From Halobacteroidaceae bacterium (lineage in GTDB: Bacteria; Bacillota; Halanaerobiia; B1SED10-174): a DNA stretch of 8,140 nt. The DNA lies in the NCBI GenBank assembly GCA_003550445.1, contig PUKG01000259.1, positions 1 through 8,140 on the forward strand, written 5' to 3'. Positions 1 to 6,012 of this stretch are shown here, piece by piece. The notes beneath the pieces were generated by a model. It saw only the letters and a list, made by a program, of their open reading frames with translations, was not told where the DNA came from and ran no database searches. Numbering within the stretch: the stretch's first letter is position 1; every line of letters begins with the position of its first letter. The translations under genes and the position numbers were made by a program.

Positions 1-75
1 AAAGTAGGTCTTTAGGTTTTTGACCTCTAAGAGTAGTTCTTTGGATTTCTTCTCGTTCTGCACATCTTTTGCCAC
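1..75 (-). CDS. OppD-like oligopeptide/dipeptide ABC transporter ATPase, N-terminal fragment
   Basis: The first 25 codons of a gene that runs off the left edge. Translation from the GTG at 75-73 gives a short charged leader followed by LLLEVKNLKTYF. This is the characteristic opening beta-strand of OppD/DppD ATPases (LL-V-NL-T-F), which precedes the Walker A loop by about 30 residues. An in-frame TAA at 84-82 limits the start, and an AAGGAGG ribosome binding site at 93-87 lies 11 nt upstream of the GTG. The gene begins 22 nt after the OppC-like permease stop, so it belongs to the same operon. The expected role is ATP hydrolysis at the cytoplasmic face of the importer, normally with an OppF partner that would lie further left. 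No catalytic motif is inside the window, so the call rests on the N-terminal pattern and operon position. GTG 63-61 is an alternative start but sits too far from the ribosome binding site. Confidence 0.8.
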   Translation of the reverse strand, partial: MAKDVQNEKKSKELLLEVKNLKTYF

Positions 76-86
76 TACTATTTAGG

Positions 87-93
87 CCTCCTT
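87..93 (-). promoter_or_regulatory. Ribosome binding site of the OppD-like gene
   Basis: The minus strand reads AAGGAGG here, a full match to the anti-Shine-Dalgarno core. It lies just after the OppC stop (100-98) and 11 nt before the GTG at 75-73. It shows that another gene is translated beyond the permease although little of it is in the window. Confidence 0.75.
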
Positions 94-97
94 TCTT

Positions 98-1435
98 TTA
101 TACATCAGTCTTGGGATCAAACGCATCTCGAATTCCATCACCCAAGAAACTGAAAGCCAGAACAGCGACAAAGATAAAAAATCCGGGTACAAGAAGCCAG
201 GCATTTTCTGTAAGGACTCTAACACTTTGCGCTGCAGACAACATATTCCCCCAACTGGCCTGGGGCTGTTGGATACCTAATCCCAGGAAACTTAAAGCTG
301 CTTCCATAAGGATATAGCCTGGTAAGGCCAGTGTGGCCGCCACGATAACATAGGTGTAGGTATTAGGAAGAACATGGCGGACGATTATCCTCAGGTCACT
401 TCCCCCAAGAGCACGGGCTGCTTCAACAAAATCCTGCGCTCTAATAGAAAGAACCATTCCTCGGATAACCCGGGCCATTCCAGCCCATCCAACAAAGGCC
501 AGAATAACCACAATCAAAAAGAATCTTGTTGCCGAAGTCATATCAAGAGGTAACACCGCAGCAAGCGCCATTAAAAGGTAGAGCTGCGGGAAGCTCATTA
601 CTACTTCGGCCAGACGCATCATCAGGTTGTCAATCCACCCCCCATAGTAACCTGATATCCCCCCAAATATCATACCAATAAAAGTACTAATCATCAAGGC
701 CACAATTCCAATAAAAAGGGACACCCTTCCTCCGTGTAAAACCCGGGAAAAATTATCCCTCCCAAACTGGTCGGTTCCGTACAGGAAAACTCGGGCCGTG
801 TCCCGGTCAGGATAAGGATCTTCAAAGCTCGGTTCTCCTAACCCCAGGATTTTGGTCCTCCCTGTCAGGCCAAGGATAGAAAACTCCCTCTCCTGCTCCA
901 CAAATAACTTCAACGGATACCTTGGAGATTCCTGCTTATCTTCCACCCAAATTCTCATAATTGGAAAATAAGTGAAATCATCCACCCCTTCTAATTCTGC
1001 AATTTCTTCAGCAGCACCATGGGCTTCGGCTCTATCAAGTACATCAAAAGTACCAAGGTCAAGTTCTTCTTCGAGGATTTCTCCGGTGAGGGGATCCTCC
1101 TTTTCAATATAACCATAGATCATATAACGGTGACCCCGAAGGGAATTATAGATAAATGGCCAACGCCAGTTACCATCTTCATCCCTGACATGAACTGTTA
1201 CCGGAGGGTGATAGGATTTTCCCCTATATTGTTGATAGGGATCATGAGGTGCATATAGCGGAGCAAGGATTACCGAAAAATACATTATGGCGAGAACAAT
1301 TCCCCCAAAAAGAGCAAGGCGGTGCCTTTTCAAACGAATCCAGGCAACTCGGAAGGGGGACCTTATAAAATCTTCTTCGCTTTCAATTTTCTTTTTTTCA
1401 TTTTGCATATTAGGATTGGCTGGAGGTTGCTGCAC
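98..1435 (-). CDS. OppC/DppC-like ABC transporter permease with large extracytoplasmic insert
   Basis: Inner-membrane permease subunit of an Opp/Dpp-type importer, 445 aa against roughly 280-340 for typical OppC/DppC. A charged cytoplasmic N-terminus (1-40) leads to TM1 (about 41-62). A long hydrophilic stretch (about 63-218) follows. The canonical block GTDQFGRDNFSRVLHGGR (220-237) introduces the permease domain, with further TM segments near 240-260, 280-297, 305-325, 362-384 and 413-432. The EAA loop that docks on the ATPases is seen as EAARALGG...VRHVLPN (338-358). The C-terminus FLGDGIRDAFDPK is typical. The start is GTG at 1435, with AAGGGGGT at about 1449-1442 as ribosome binding site; an ATG nine codons in is less well placed. 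The gene lies 18 nt after oppB and 22 nt before the OppD-like gene. The insert faces outward by topology and is the odd feature. My recollection is that extended OppC variants form a known subfamily, but the insert's role is unknown to me. Confidence 0.93.
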   Translation of the reverse strand: MQQPPANPNMQNEKKKIESEEDFIRSPFRVAWIRLKRHRLALFGGIVLAIMYFSVILAPLYAPHDPYQQYRGKSYHPPVTVHVRDEDGNWRWPFIYNSLRGHRYMIYGYIEKEDPLTGEILEEELDLGTFDVLDRAEAHGAAEEIAELEGVDDFTYFPIMRIWVEDKQESPRYPLKLFVEQEREFSILGLTGRTKILGLGEPSFEDPYPDRDTARVFLYGTDQFGRDNFSRVLHGGRVSLFIGIVALMISTFIGMIFGGISGYYGGWIDNLMMRLAEVVMSFPQLYLLMALAAVLPLDMTSATRFFLIVVILAFVGWAGMARVIRGMVLSIRAQDFVEAARALGGSDLRIIVRHVLPNTYTYVIVAATLALPGYILMEAALSFLGLGIQQPQASWGNMLSAAQSVRVLTENAWLLVPGFFIFVAVLAFSFLGDGIRDAFDPKTDV

Positions 1436-1453
1436 GTTAATACCCCCTTTCCT

Positions 1454-2425
1454 CTAGTTATACCTTATCCGGGGGTCAGTTACTGCCAGTAAAATATCTG
1501 CCAGCAGGTTCCCCAGAATTAGAAGTACGCTTCCCATTAAAAGTCCAGCCATGGCAACATAAAGATCCTTTTGCCTTACTGCGGTCAAAAGCATATTGCC
1601 CAGACCCGGATAGCTAAAAACAATCTCTGTTATTGCTGCCCCACTGAGAAGGGCACTAATACTGAAACCAAAAATGGTAATAAGCGGGTTAATAGCATTT
1701 CGCAAAGCATGTTTATAAATAACCACCCGGTCACTTAAACCCTTGGAACGGGCCGTCCTAACATAATCCTGGCCCATAGCATCCATCATCTGCCCACGCA
1801 TTTGCCTCATTAGTCCTGCCATTCCTGAAGTTGCCAGGACTATGGTGGGCGGGATAAGGTGTCGGATATAATCCCACATTCTTCCCATAAAACTTAGCTC
1901 CTCGTGATACCAGGATGTCATACCCCCCACAGGTAGATTAAACAGCCCGTATCTAGCAAGAATGTAAAGTATTATTAGGCCAAAGAAGAAGTTGGGAATT
2001 GAAATTCCAAAAAAGGTAAAAAAGGTTAAAACATTATCCCTCAAAGTATACCGGTTAATTGCAGCATGAACCCCAATAGGAATTGCAACAATCCAGGTTA
2101 AAAATGTTGCAGCTAGAGATAAACGAAAAGTATTCATAATGCGAAACCCGATAAGATCTGTAACAGGAATACGGTAGGCAAAGGAATAACCAAAATTAAG
2201 CTGCATTACTTCCTTAAGCCAGTTAAAATATTGGACCCAAACCGGCTGATCAAGTCCAAATTCTGCCCGCATTTGAGCAATAACCGCAGCCGAAATATCA
2301 GGGTTCATTTCTATTTGAGCAAGAAAATCTCCCGGAGAAAGGTTAAGCACAAAAAAACTGATCATACTTATCCCAATCAGTAGGGGAATCATTTGAATTA
2401 TTCGCCTAATTACATAGGTCCGCAT
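1454..2425 (-). CDS. OppB/DppB-like ABC transporter permease
   Basis: First permease subunit of the importer, 323 aa, normal length for OppB/DppB. The N-terminus MRTYVIRRIIQMIPLLIGIS is the family's usual opening, with TM1 at about 9-29. The extracytoplasmic FGLDQPVWVQYFNWL (56-70) and LNFGYSF (76-82) follow; the latter corresponds to the usual GDLG-S block. TM segments lie near 100-120, 132-157, 192-205, 248-268 and 288-315. The cytoplasmic EAA-type coupling loop is seen as YVRTARSKGL...YKHALRN (221-243). The C-terminus LLAVTDPRIRYN matches the conserved D-P-R-I-RY ending. The start is ATG with AAGGAGG 6 nt upstream. The gene follows the binding-protein gene across an 84-nt gap that contains a terminator hairpin, so its expression probably depends on read-through. 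The family is clear; the transported solute is not. Confidence 0.95.
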   Translation of the reverse strand: MRTYVIRRIIQMIPLLIGISMISFFVLNLSPGDFLAQIEMNPDISAAVIAQMRAEFGLDQPVWVQYFNWLKEVMQLNFGYSFAYRIPVTDLIGFRIMNTFRLSLAATFLTWIVAIPIGVHAAINRYTLRDNVLTFFTFFGISIPNFFFGLIILYILARYGLFNLPVGGMTSWYHEELSFMGRMWDYIRHLIPPTIVLATSGMAGLMRQMRGQMMDAMGQDYVRTARSKGLSDRVVIYKHALRNAINPLITIFGFSISALLSGAAITEIVFSYPGLGNMLLTAVRQKDLYVAMAGLLMGSVLLILGNLLADILLAVTDPRIRYN

Positions 2426-2442
2426 TCTCGTCCTCCTTCCCC

Positions 2443-2457
2443 CAAACGGTCAGTTTG
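2443..2457. repeat. Short inverted repeat upstream of oppB
   Basis: CAAAC and GTTTG flank a 5-nt spacer between the terminator and the oppB ribosome binding site. It could be a small operator or mRNA hairpin, or chance; five base pairs are too few to decide. Confidence 0.2.
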
Positions 2458-2461
2458 ATTC

Positions 2462-2495
2462 AAAAATAAAAGGGGGAGAGGAACTCTCCCCCCTT
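2462..2495 (-). terminator. Intrinsic terminator between binding-protein gene and oppB
   Basis: Read on the minus strand, a perfect 9-bp stem GGGGGAGAG / CTCTCCCCC (2492-2484 pairing with 2480-2472) closes a 3-nt loop. It is followed at once by TTTTATTTTT (2471-2462). It starts 17 nt after the binding-protein stop codon and precedes oppB by 36 nt. No room is left for a typical promoter between hairpin and oppB, so the permeases are likely expressed by partial read-through. This arrangement is common in binding-protein-dependent importers, where the binding protein is needed in excess. The hairpin may also protect the upstream mRNA from 3' exonucleases. Confidence 0.9.
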
Positions 2496-2509
2496 ATTAT
2501 TTTACTATT

Positions 2510-4225
2510 TTATCTTTGGATATAAAGACTTTCGATATTGTGGTACCAGCTACCTACAATGGTTGGGTCAGCATTTCTTACGGTGTTTCTCATTGCAATT
2601 ATACTGTCCTGAACCACAGTGTAGATAATTGGTGCCTGTTCAGCAATTATTTCCTGCCATTCATAATATAGTGCCTGGCGCTTATCAGGATCAAGAACCG
2701 TTGCAGCTTCGTCAAAAATTTCGTCGATACGTGCTTCCCACTCGGTGGCAGGTTCGGACTGAACGGGATTCCACATGTGAAGGTTTCCAGATGAATGCCA
2801 CACGTTCCGACCGCTGTGGGGCTCAAGGCCTCCGGTAAGACCCATAATCATCATGTCCCATTCAAATTCGCTGGTTAACTGGTTTACCAGGTAGTTGAAA
2901 TCGACGGGGGTAAAGGTTACATCCATTCCCAGTTCTTGAAGGTCAGCCTGAAGAATGTTACCTGCTCCCTCGCGAACTATATTACCGGCGTTTGTGGTAA
3001 GAATAAAGCTTACCCTTCTGCCATCCTCATCAAGCAAACGACCCTGGCTATCCCAGGTAAACCCACCCATTTCCAGGTTTTCCCGAGCAGCATCAAGATC
3101 ATATTCGTATCTTGTAACGTCTGGATTCAAGAAGAATTCGTTTGGTGCGCTTACAGGGGACCACTGTGCTGCAGCCAGACCATCATAAAGCTGGTCGATC
3201 ATGGTATCCTTATCGATAGCATGGGCGACTGCCCGGCGGAAATGCAGGTTTTGGAACCATTCAAGCTTCCAGGGTTCCTCAGCAAAATGAGGTCCTCTGG
3301 GGTTCTGGTTCATGGTAACAAAAAGGGTGCTGAAGGCAGGACCCAAGTTGTGAACAGTCATATCCCAGTTCCGCTCGTTCATGCGGTATCTTGCATAATC
3401 AGCAGGCATTACAGGTGATATATGGGTCTGGCCTGCTTCAAAAGCAAGACTCTGGGCTTCCTGAGATTCAACAATCTGCATTATCCAGCGATTAATATAG
3501 GGAAGGACTTCTCCCTGTTCATTTACATGCCAGAAATTTGGGTTCCGAAGCAAAACAACTCGCTCACCTGGGCGATAACTACCCAGCATGAAAGCGTCTG
3601 AACCGATAATTTCTGAAGGTGGTGTGTTTACACTCCAGGTTTCGTTGTACATTCCGGCTTCCCAGGCATCGTAAAGAGCATGTTTGGGAACAATCATGGG
3701 CATGGAGTTAAGAAGTGGTGCAAAAGGTTCGGGCAGGTAAAGACGGAAAGTATATTCATCAATTACTTCATAATCAAGGTATTGCCCGGCAACTTGAAGG
3801 ATATCCCGGGAGCTTGTGGGTACTGATTCATCATAAATTACATCAAAGGTAAATTCAGCGTCATATGCGGTAAGAGGAGTTCCGTCACTCCATTTCACAC
3901 CTTCCCTAAGGTAAAAAGTCCATTCCAGGCCATCATCACTAAATTCCCAACCTTTGGCCAGCTCTGGCACAAGCTCTGCCGTGTGAGGATCATATTGGGT
4001 GAAGGAAGTTAAAAAACGATAGATGATATCCGTTGAAGAAGTTTCTTTTGCAATATGGGTATTAAAAGTTCTGGGGTCGGATATCTGTGAACTGAGGAGA
4101 GTCTCACCAATTGACCCAACAGGATACGGAGAAACTACGAAATCGCTCGGAACCGAAGCAATTACAGAAAAGGACATTGCCAGAACCAATGCCCCAACAA
4201 AAAAGACAATCAGACTTTTTCTCAC
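2510..4225 (-). CDS. Family-5 extracellular solute-binding protein (OppA/DppA-like)
   Basis: Captures the solute outside the cytoplasmic membrane and hands it to the OppB/OppC permeases; 571 aa, usual for the SBP_bac_5 family. Residues 1-24 form a signal peptide (MRK, hydrophobic core, cleavage near SVIA/S at 23-24). No cysteine is present at the cleavage region, so it is not a lipoprotein. The family signature follows: VPELAKGWEFSDDG (86-99), TFYLREGVKWSDGTPLTA (103-120) and DAEFTFD (122-128). Later blocks are GSDAFMLGSYRPGE (208-221), NPNFW (228-232) and the conserved HFRRAVAHAIDKD (328-340). The start is GTG at 4225 with AAGGAGG 8 nt upstream; an ATG 7 nt earlier is out of frame. First gene of the importer operon, with a strong terminator after its stop. 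Peptides are the default substrate guess, but this family also binds nickel, haem and oligosaccharides. Confidence 0.94.
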   Translation of the reverse strand: MRKSLIVFFVGALVLAMSFSVIASVPSDFVVSPYPVGSIGETLLSSQISDPRTFNTHIAKETSSTDIIYRFLTSFTQYDPHTAELVPELAKGWEFSDDGLEWTFYLREGVKWSDGTPLTAYDAEFTFDVIYDESVPTSSRDILQVAGQYLDYEVIDEYTFRLYLPEPFAPLLNSMPMIVPKHALYDAWEAGMYNETWSVNTPPSEIIGSDAFMLGSYRPGERVVLLRNPNFWHVNEQGEVLPYINRWIMQIVESQEAQSLAFEAGQTHISPVMPADYARYRMNERNWDMTVHNLGPAFSTLFVTMNQNPRGPHFAEEPWKLEWFQNLHFRRAVAHAIDKDTMIDQLYDGLAAAQWSPVSAPNEFFLNPDVTRYEYDLDAARENLEMGGFTWDSQGRLLDEDGRRVSFILTTNAGNIVREGAGNILQADLQELGMDVTFTPVDFNYLVNQLTSEFEWDMMIMGLTGGLEPHSGRNVWHSSGNLHMWNPVQSEPATEWEARIDEIFDEAATVLDPDKRQALYYEWQEIIAEQAPIIYTVVQDSIIAMRNTVRNADPTIVGSWYHNIESLYIQR

Positions 4226-4398
4226 TAAGCATTCCTCCTTAAAAAATTATGACACCCCAAATTAACCAAAACACAAAAACCAACTTTTCACTTATCACCC
4301 CCAGAAAAAAAATGGAAAATTATTTTTCTTGTTTAAATTCTAATTCGCTTTAATGTTTGTTTTTCCTGCAAAAAAGAAAAAATTTTGCCTTCAGAATA
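4226..4398 (-). promoter_or_regulatory. Intergenic region likely holding the importer promoter
   Basis: The longest non-coding gap in the window (173 nt, very AT-rich) separates the lytic transglycosylase stop from the binding-protein start, so the importer promoter is expected here. The best -10 candidate on the minus strand is CATAAT (4251-4246), preceded by TG at 4254-4253 in extended -10 style. No good -35 lies at the standard distance (a weak TTGTGT with a 19-nt spacer). Transcription from it would start almost at the ribosome binding site AAGGAGG (4240-4234), leaving a leader of under 20 nt, so an upstream promoter is equally possible. A weak A/T-only inverted repeat (AGAAAAA ... TTTTTCT) spans about 4304-4329. 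No riboswitch-like structure was recognised. Confidence 0.35.
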
Positions 4399-4947
4399 TT
4401 AATATAAGGCTCTATATCTTTGCCAGGTTCTCTCTACCTTATTCACATAGAGTCTGGTTTCTAAAAAAGGTATATCCTCCAGGTTTTCTTGAGTTCCATC
4501 CCAGATTCCGCTTTCTATCCAGCGCCTTACATTTCCCCTCCCTGCATTATATGCAGCCAGGGCAAGGGTAATGTTGGAAAATTCATCCCTTAACCCGGCT
4601 AGGTACCAACAGCCAATTTCCAGATTGATAAGGGGATCAAAAAGTTTATCACTATTAAAATCAGGCATTTCCAGGGCTTCTGCCGCCCAAATTCCTGTTG
4701 CTGGCATAATCTGCATTAATCCCCTTGCTCCTCTTCTTGATTCAGCAGCTGGATTAAACTTACTTTCCACGTGGATTAAACCCGCAATTAATTCGGGTTC
4801 AAGGTCATAAATTCTTCCCAGGTTTTCTATCTCTTCCCGGTACTGAAAGGGATAGTAAATTCTTCCTACCTGAGGGAACAGAAAAAATAAAACTAAAAAC
4901 CCTATAGTTAAATAAAGTAACCAGCTGGCAAGGGAAAAACTTTTCAT
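4399..4947 (-). CDS. Membrane-anchored SLT-family lytic transglycosylase
   Basis: Cleaves the MurNAc-GlcNAc bond of peptidoglycan, forming 1,6-anhydro-muropeptides. From the ATG at 4947 it is 182 aa. A hydrophobic segment (about 8-25) acts as signal anchor, so the catalytic domain lies outside the cytoplasmic membrane. The SLT domain (about 40-170) shows the catalytic glutamate in ESKFNP (E61), then RRGARGLMQIMPATG (71-85), the LAAYNAGRGNV block (130-140) and ETRLYVNKV (163-171). An in-frame GTG at 4959 would add four residues, but AAGGTGG at 4962-4956 overlaps that codon and sits 8 nt before the ATG, so the ATG is preferred. It lies 38 nt after mgsA and is the last gene of the housekeeping block. 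A single-domain transglycosylase of this size next to coaE is familiar in clostridial genomes from memory; the specific physiological role is unknown. Confidence 0.92.
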   Translation of the reverse strand: MKSFSLASWLLYLTIGFLVLFFLFPQVGRIYYPFQYREEIENLGRIYDLEPELIAGLIHVESKFNPAAESRRGARGLMQIMPATGIWAAEALEMPDFNSDKLFDPLINLEIGCWYLAGLRDEFSNITLALAAYNAGRGNVRRWIESGIWDGTQENLEDIPFLETRLYVNKVERTWQRYRALY

Positions 4948-4955
4948 AACCAGGT

Positions 4956-4962
4956 CCACCTT
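4956..4962 (-). promoter_or_regulatory. Ribosome binding site deciding the transglycosylase start
   Basis: AAGGTGG on the minus strand, 8 nt before the ATG at 4947-4945. The alternative GTG (4959-4957) lies inside this motif and so cannot be served by it, which favours the shorter protein. Confidence 0.6.
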
Positions 4963-4985
4963 CCACTTTTTTCCGCAAAAACAAG

Positions 4986-5360
4986 TTATTTTTCTAAAAG
5001 GATTGCATCCAAAATCAGTCGGGCGGAACTAAGATTTGTCGCCAGGGGAACTGAATGGACATCACAAACTCTCATCAAAGCGGAAATATCGGGTTCGTGG
5101 GGTTGAGCAGTAAGGGGATCCCGCAGGAAAATTACCGTATCCACTTCCCCCGTTGTGACCATGCTTCCTATTTGCTGATCCCCTCCCAGGGGGCCAGAAG
5201 CCATTACTTTTACTTTTAGCCCATGTTCCTTTACTATTAATTTTCCCGTATTTCCCGTTCCTACCAGGAAATGCTTCGCAAGGTGCTCTTTGTATTCCCC
5301 CACCAGACCAACCATGTCCTTTTTTTTCCTATCGTGGGCGATTAGGGCTATTTTCCCCAT
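4986..5360 (-). CDS. mgsA: Methylglyoxal synthase
   Basis: Converts dihydroxyacetone phosphate to methylglyoxal and phosphate, a cytoplasmic bypass of lower glycolysis that relieves sugar-phosphate stress and is inhibited by phosphate in studied members. 124 aa, slightly short but within the bacterial range. The single alpha/beta MGS domain shows IALIAHDRKK (4-13, with the conserved His9-Asp10), VGTGNTGKLI (33-42, phosphate-binding region), SGPLGGDQQIG (55-65, with Asp61 matching the E. coli catalytic Asp71), DPLTAQPHEPD (81-91, His88 and Asp91 matching E. coli His98 and Asp101) and PLATN (105-109). The ATG at 5360 has AAGGTGG 10 nt upstream, inside coaE. Its first 32 nt overlap the end of coaE in another frame, so translation is probably coupled. 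All expected active-site residues are present, so it should be functional. Confidence 0.96.
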   Translation of the reverse strand: MGKIALIAHDRKKKDMVGLVGEYKEHLAKHFLVGTGNTGKLIVKEHGLKVKVMASGPLGGDQQIGSMVTTGEVDTVIFLRDPLTAQPHEPDISALMRVCDVHSVPLATNLSSARLILDAILLEK

Positions 5361-5952
5361 TAAGTTTTTTCCACCTTTCCCGAACTTTTTTCTCCAGGTC
5401 CCAAAGGCTCCCCTTATTTTCGATAACCTTGTCTGCTTTTTTCACTTTTTCTCCCAGGGGCATCTGTGATTTTAAGCGGGCTTCAATATCTTCCGGGGAA
5501 AACCGGCCATTTTTTACCAAACGCTTAATAACAATATCCTTCGGGGCCCAAATAACCCAAACCTGGTCAAATAAATCTTCCCAGCCAACCTCGAACAATA
5601 AAGGAACTTCAACAAAGGCTGATTTAGGAGGCTTTTTCTCCCCCAATTGGCGGGAAAAAAAATTGTTAATCTCCTCCCGAACCCGGGGATGGATTAAACC
5701 TTCAAGCTTTTCTTTTTTTTCTTTATCATTAAAAATTATTTCCGCAAGTTTAGAACGATTTATTTCCCCATTTTCAGTAAGAATCCCTTCCCCAAAATTT
5801 TTTACAACCATTTGATAGATCTTTCTCCCTTTTTTCATTTCTTCGTGGACAATTTCATCAGAACTTAATACCGGGCTACCAAGTTTTTCAAGAATTTCTA
5901 TTACTTTTGATTTTCCCGTTCCTAAACCTCCGGTTATACCTATTTTTTTCAC
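5329..5952 (-). CDS. coaE: Dephospho-CoA kinase
   Basis: Catalyses the last step of coenzyme A synthesis, ATP-dependent phosphorylation of the ribose 3'-hydroxyl of dephospho-CoA, in the cytoplasm. From the GTG at 5952 it is 207 aa, normal for CoaE. It shows the P-loop GGLGTGKS (8-15), SSDEIVHE (30-37, with Asp32 at the catalytic position of the usual DAD motif), IHP (87-89), VPLLFE (116-121) and the lid and adenine-binding region ending ARLKSQM (158-164), then ADKVIEN (173-179). The first Asp of the DAD motif is Ser. The start is chosen because AAGGGGGTG (5967-5959) lies 6 nt before this GTG and the protein then begins MKKIGITGG as most CoaE do. A GTG three codons earlier (5961) lies within the ribosome binding site. 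The gap to the upstream ABC-F gene is 60 nt; the 3' end overlaps mgsA by 32 nt. Confidence 0.95.
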   Translation of the reverse strand: MKKIGITGGLGTGKSKVIEILEKLGSPVLSSDEIVHEEMKKGRKIYQMVVKNFGEGILTENGEINRSKLAEIIFNDKEKKEKLEGLIHPRVREEINNFFSRQLGEKKPPKSAFVEVPLLFEVGWEDLFDQVWVIWAPKDIVIKRLVKNGRFSPEDIEARLKSQMPLGEKVKKADKVIENKGSLWDLEKKVRERWKKLNGENSPNRPR

Positions 5953-5958
5953 TTTTCC

Positions 5959-5967
5959 CACCCCCTT
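5959..5967 (-). promoter_or_regulatory. Ribosome binding site deciding the coaE start
   Basis: AAGGGGGTG on the minus strand matches the extended anti-Shine-Dalgarno complement AAGGAGGTG at 8 of 9 positions. It is 6 nt from the GTG at 5952-5950. The upstream in-frame GTG (5961-5959) forms the last three bases of this motif, so it is unlikely to be the initiation codon. Confidence 0.6.
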
Positions 5968-6012
5968 TTGCCACTTTTAAAATTATTCCTTTTTAAAAAA
6001 CTAAACCTAATA

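Noticed and set aside
2443..2457. TetR-type operator (AAACTGACC-like half site) before oppB
   Set aside because: The second half site is incomplete and only 5 bp are symmetric; kept only as a low-confidence inverted repeat.
2936..3418. Plus-strand open frame of 160 codons opposite the binding-protein gene
   Set aside because: It lies wholly antisense to a well-supported gene, matches no family I recognise, and has no domain features; it is a shadow frame.
4367..4392. Terminator for the lytic transglycosylase gene (GCAAAA ... TTTTGC on the minus strand)
   Set aside because: Only a 6-bp, A/T-dominated stem, with an A-rich rather than T-rich stretch after it; not a credible intrinsic terminator.
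5429..5815. Plus-strand open frame of 128 codons opposite coaE
   Set aside because: Antisense to a conserved gene, with Ser/Phe/Lys-rich composition expected from reading a purine-loaded gene backwards.
5953..6012. Promoter or terminator between the ABC-F gene and coaE
   Set aside because: The 60-nt gap is AT-rich with TTTTTTAAAAA symmetry but has no GC stem and no paired -35/-10; read-through is the simpler view.
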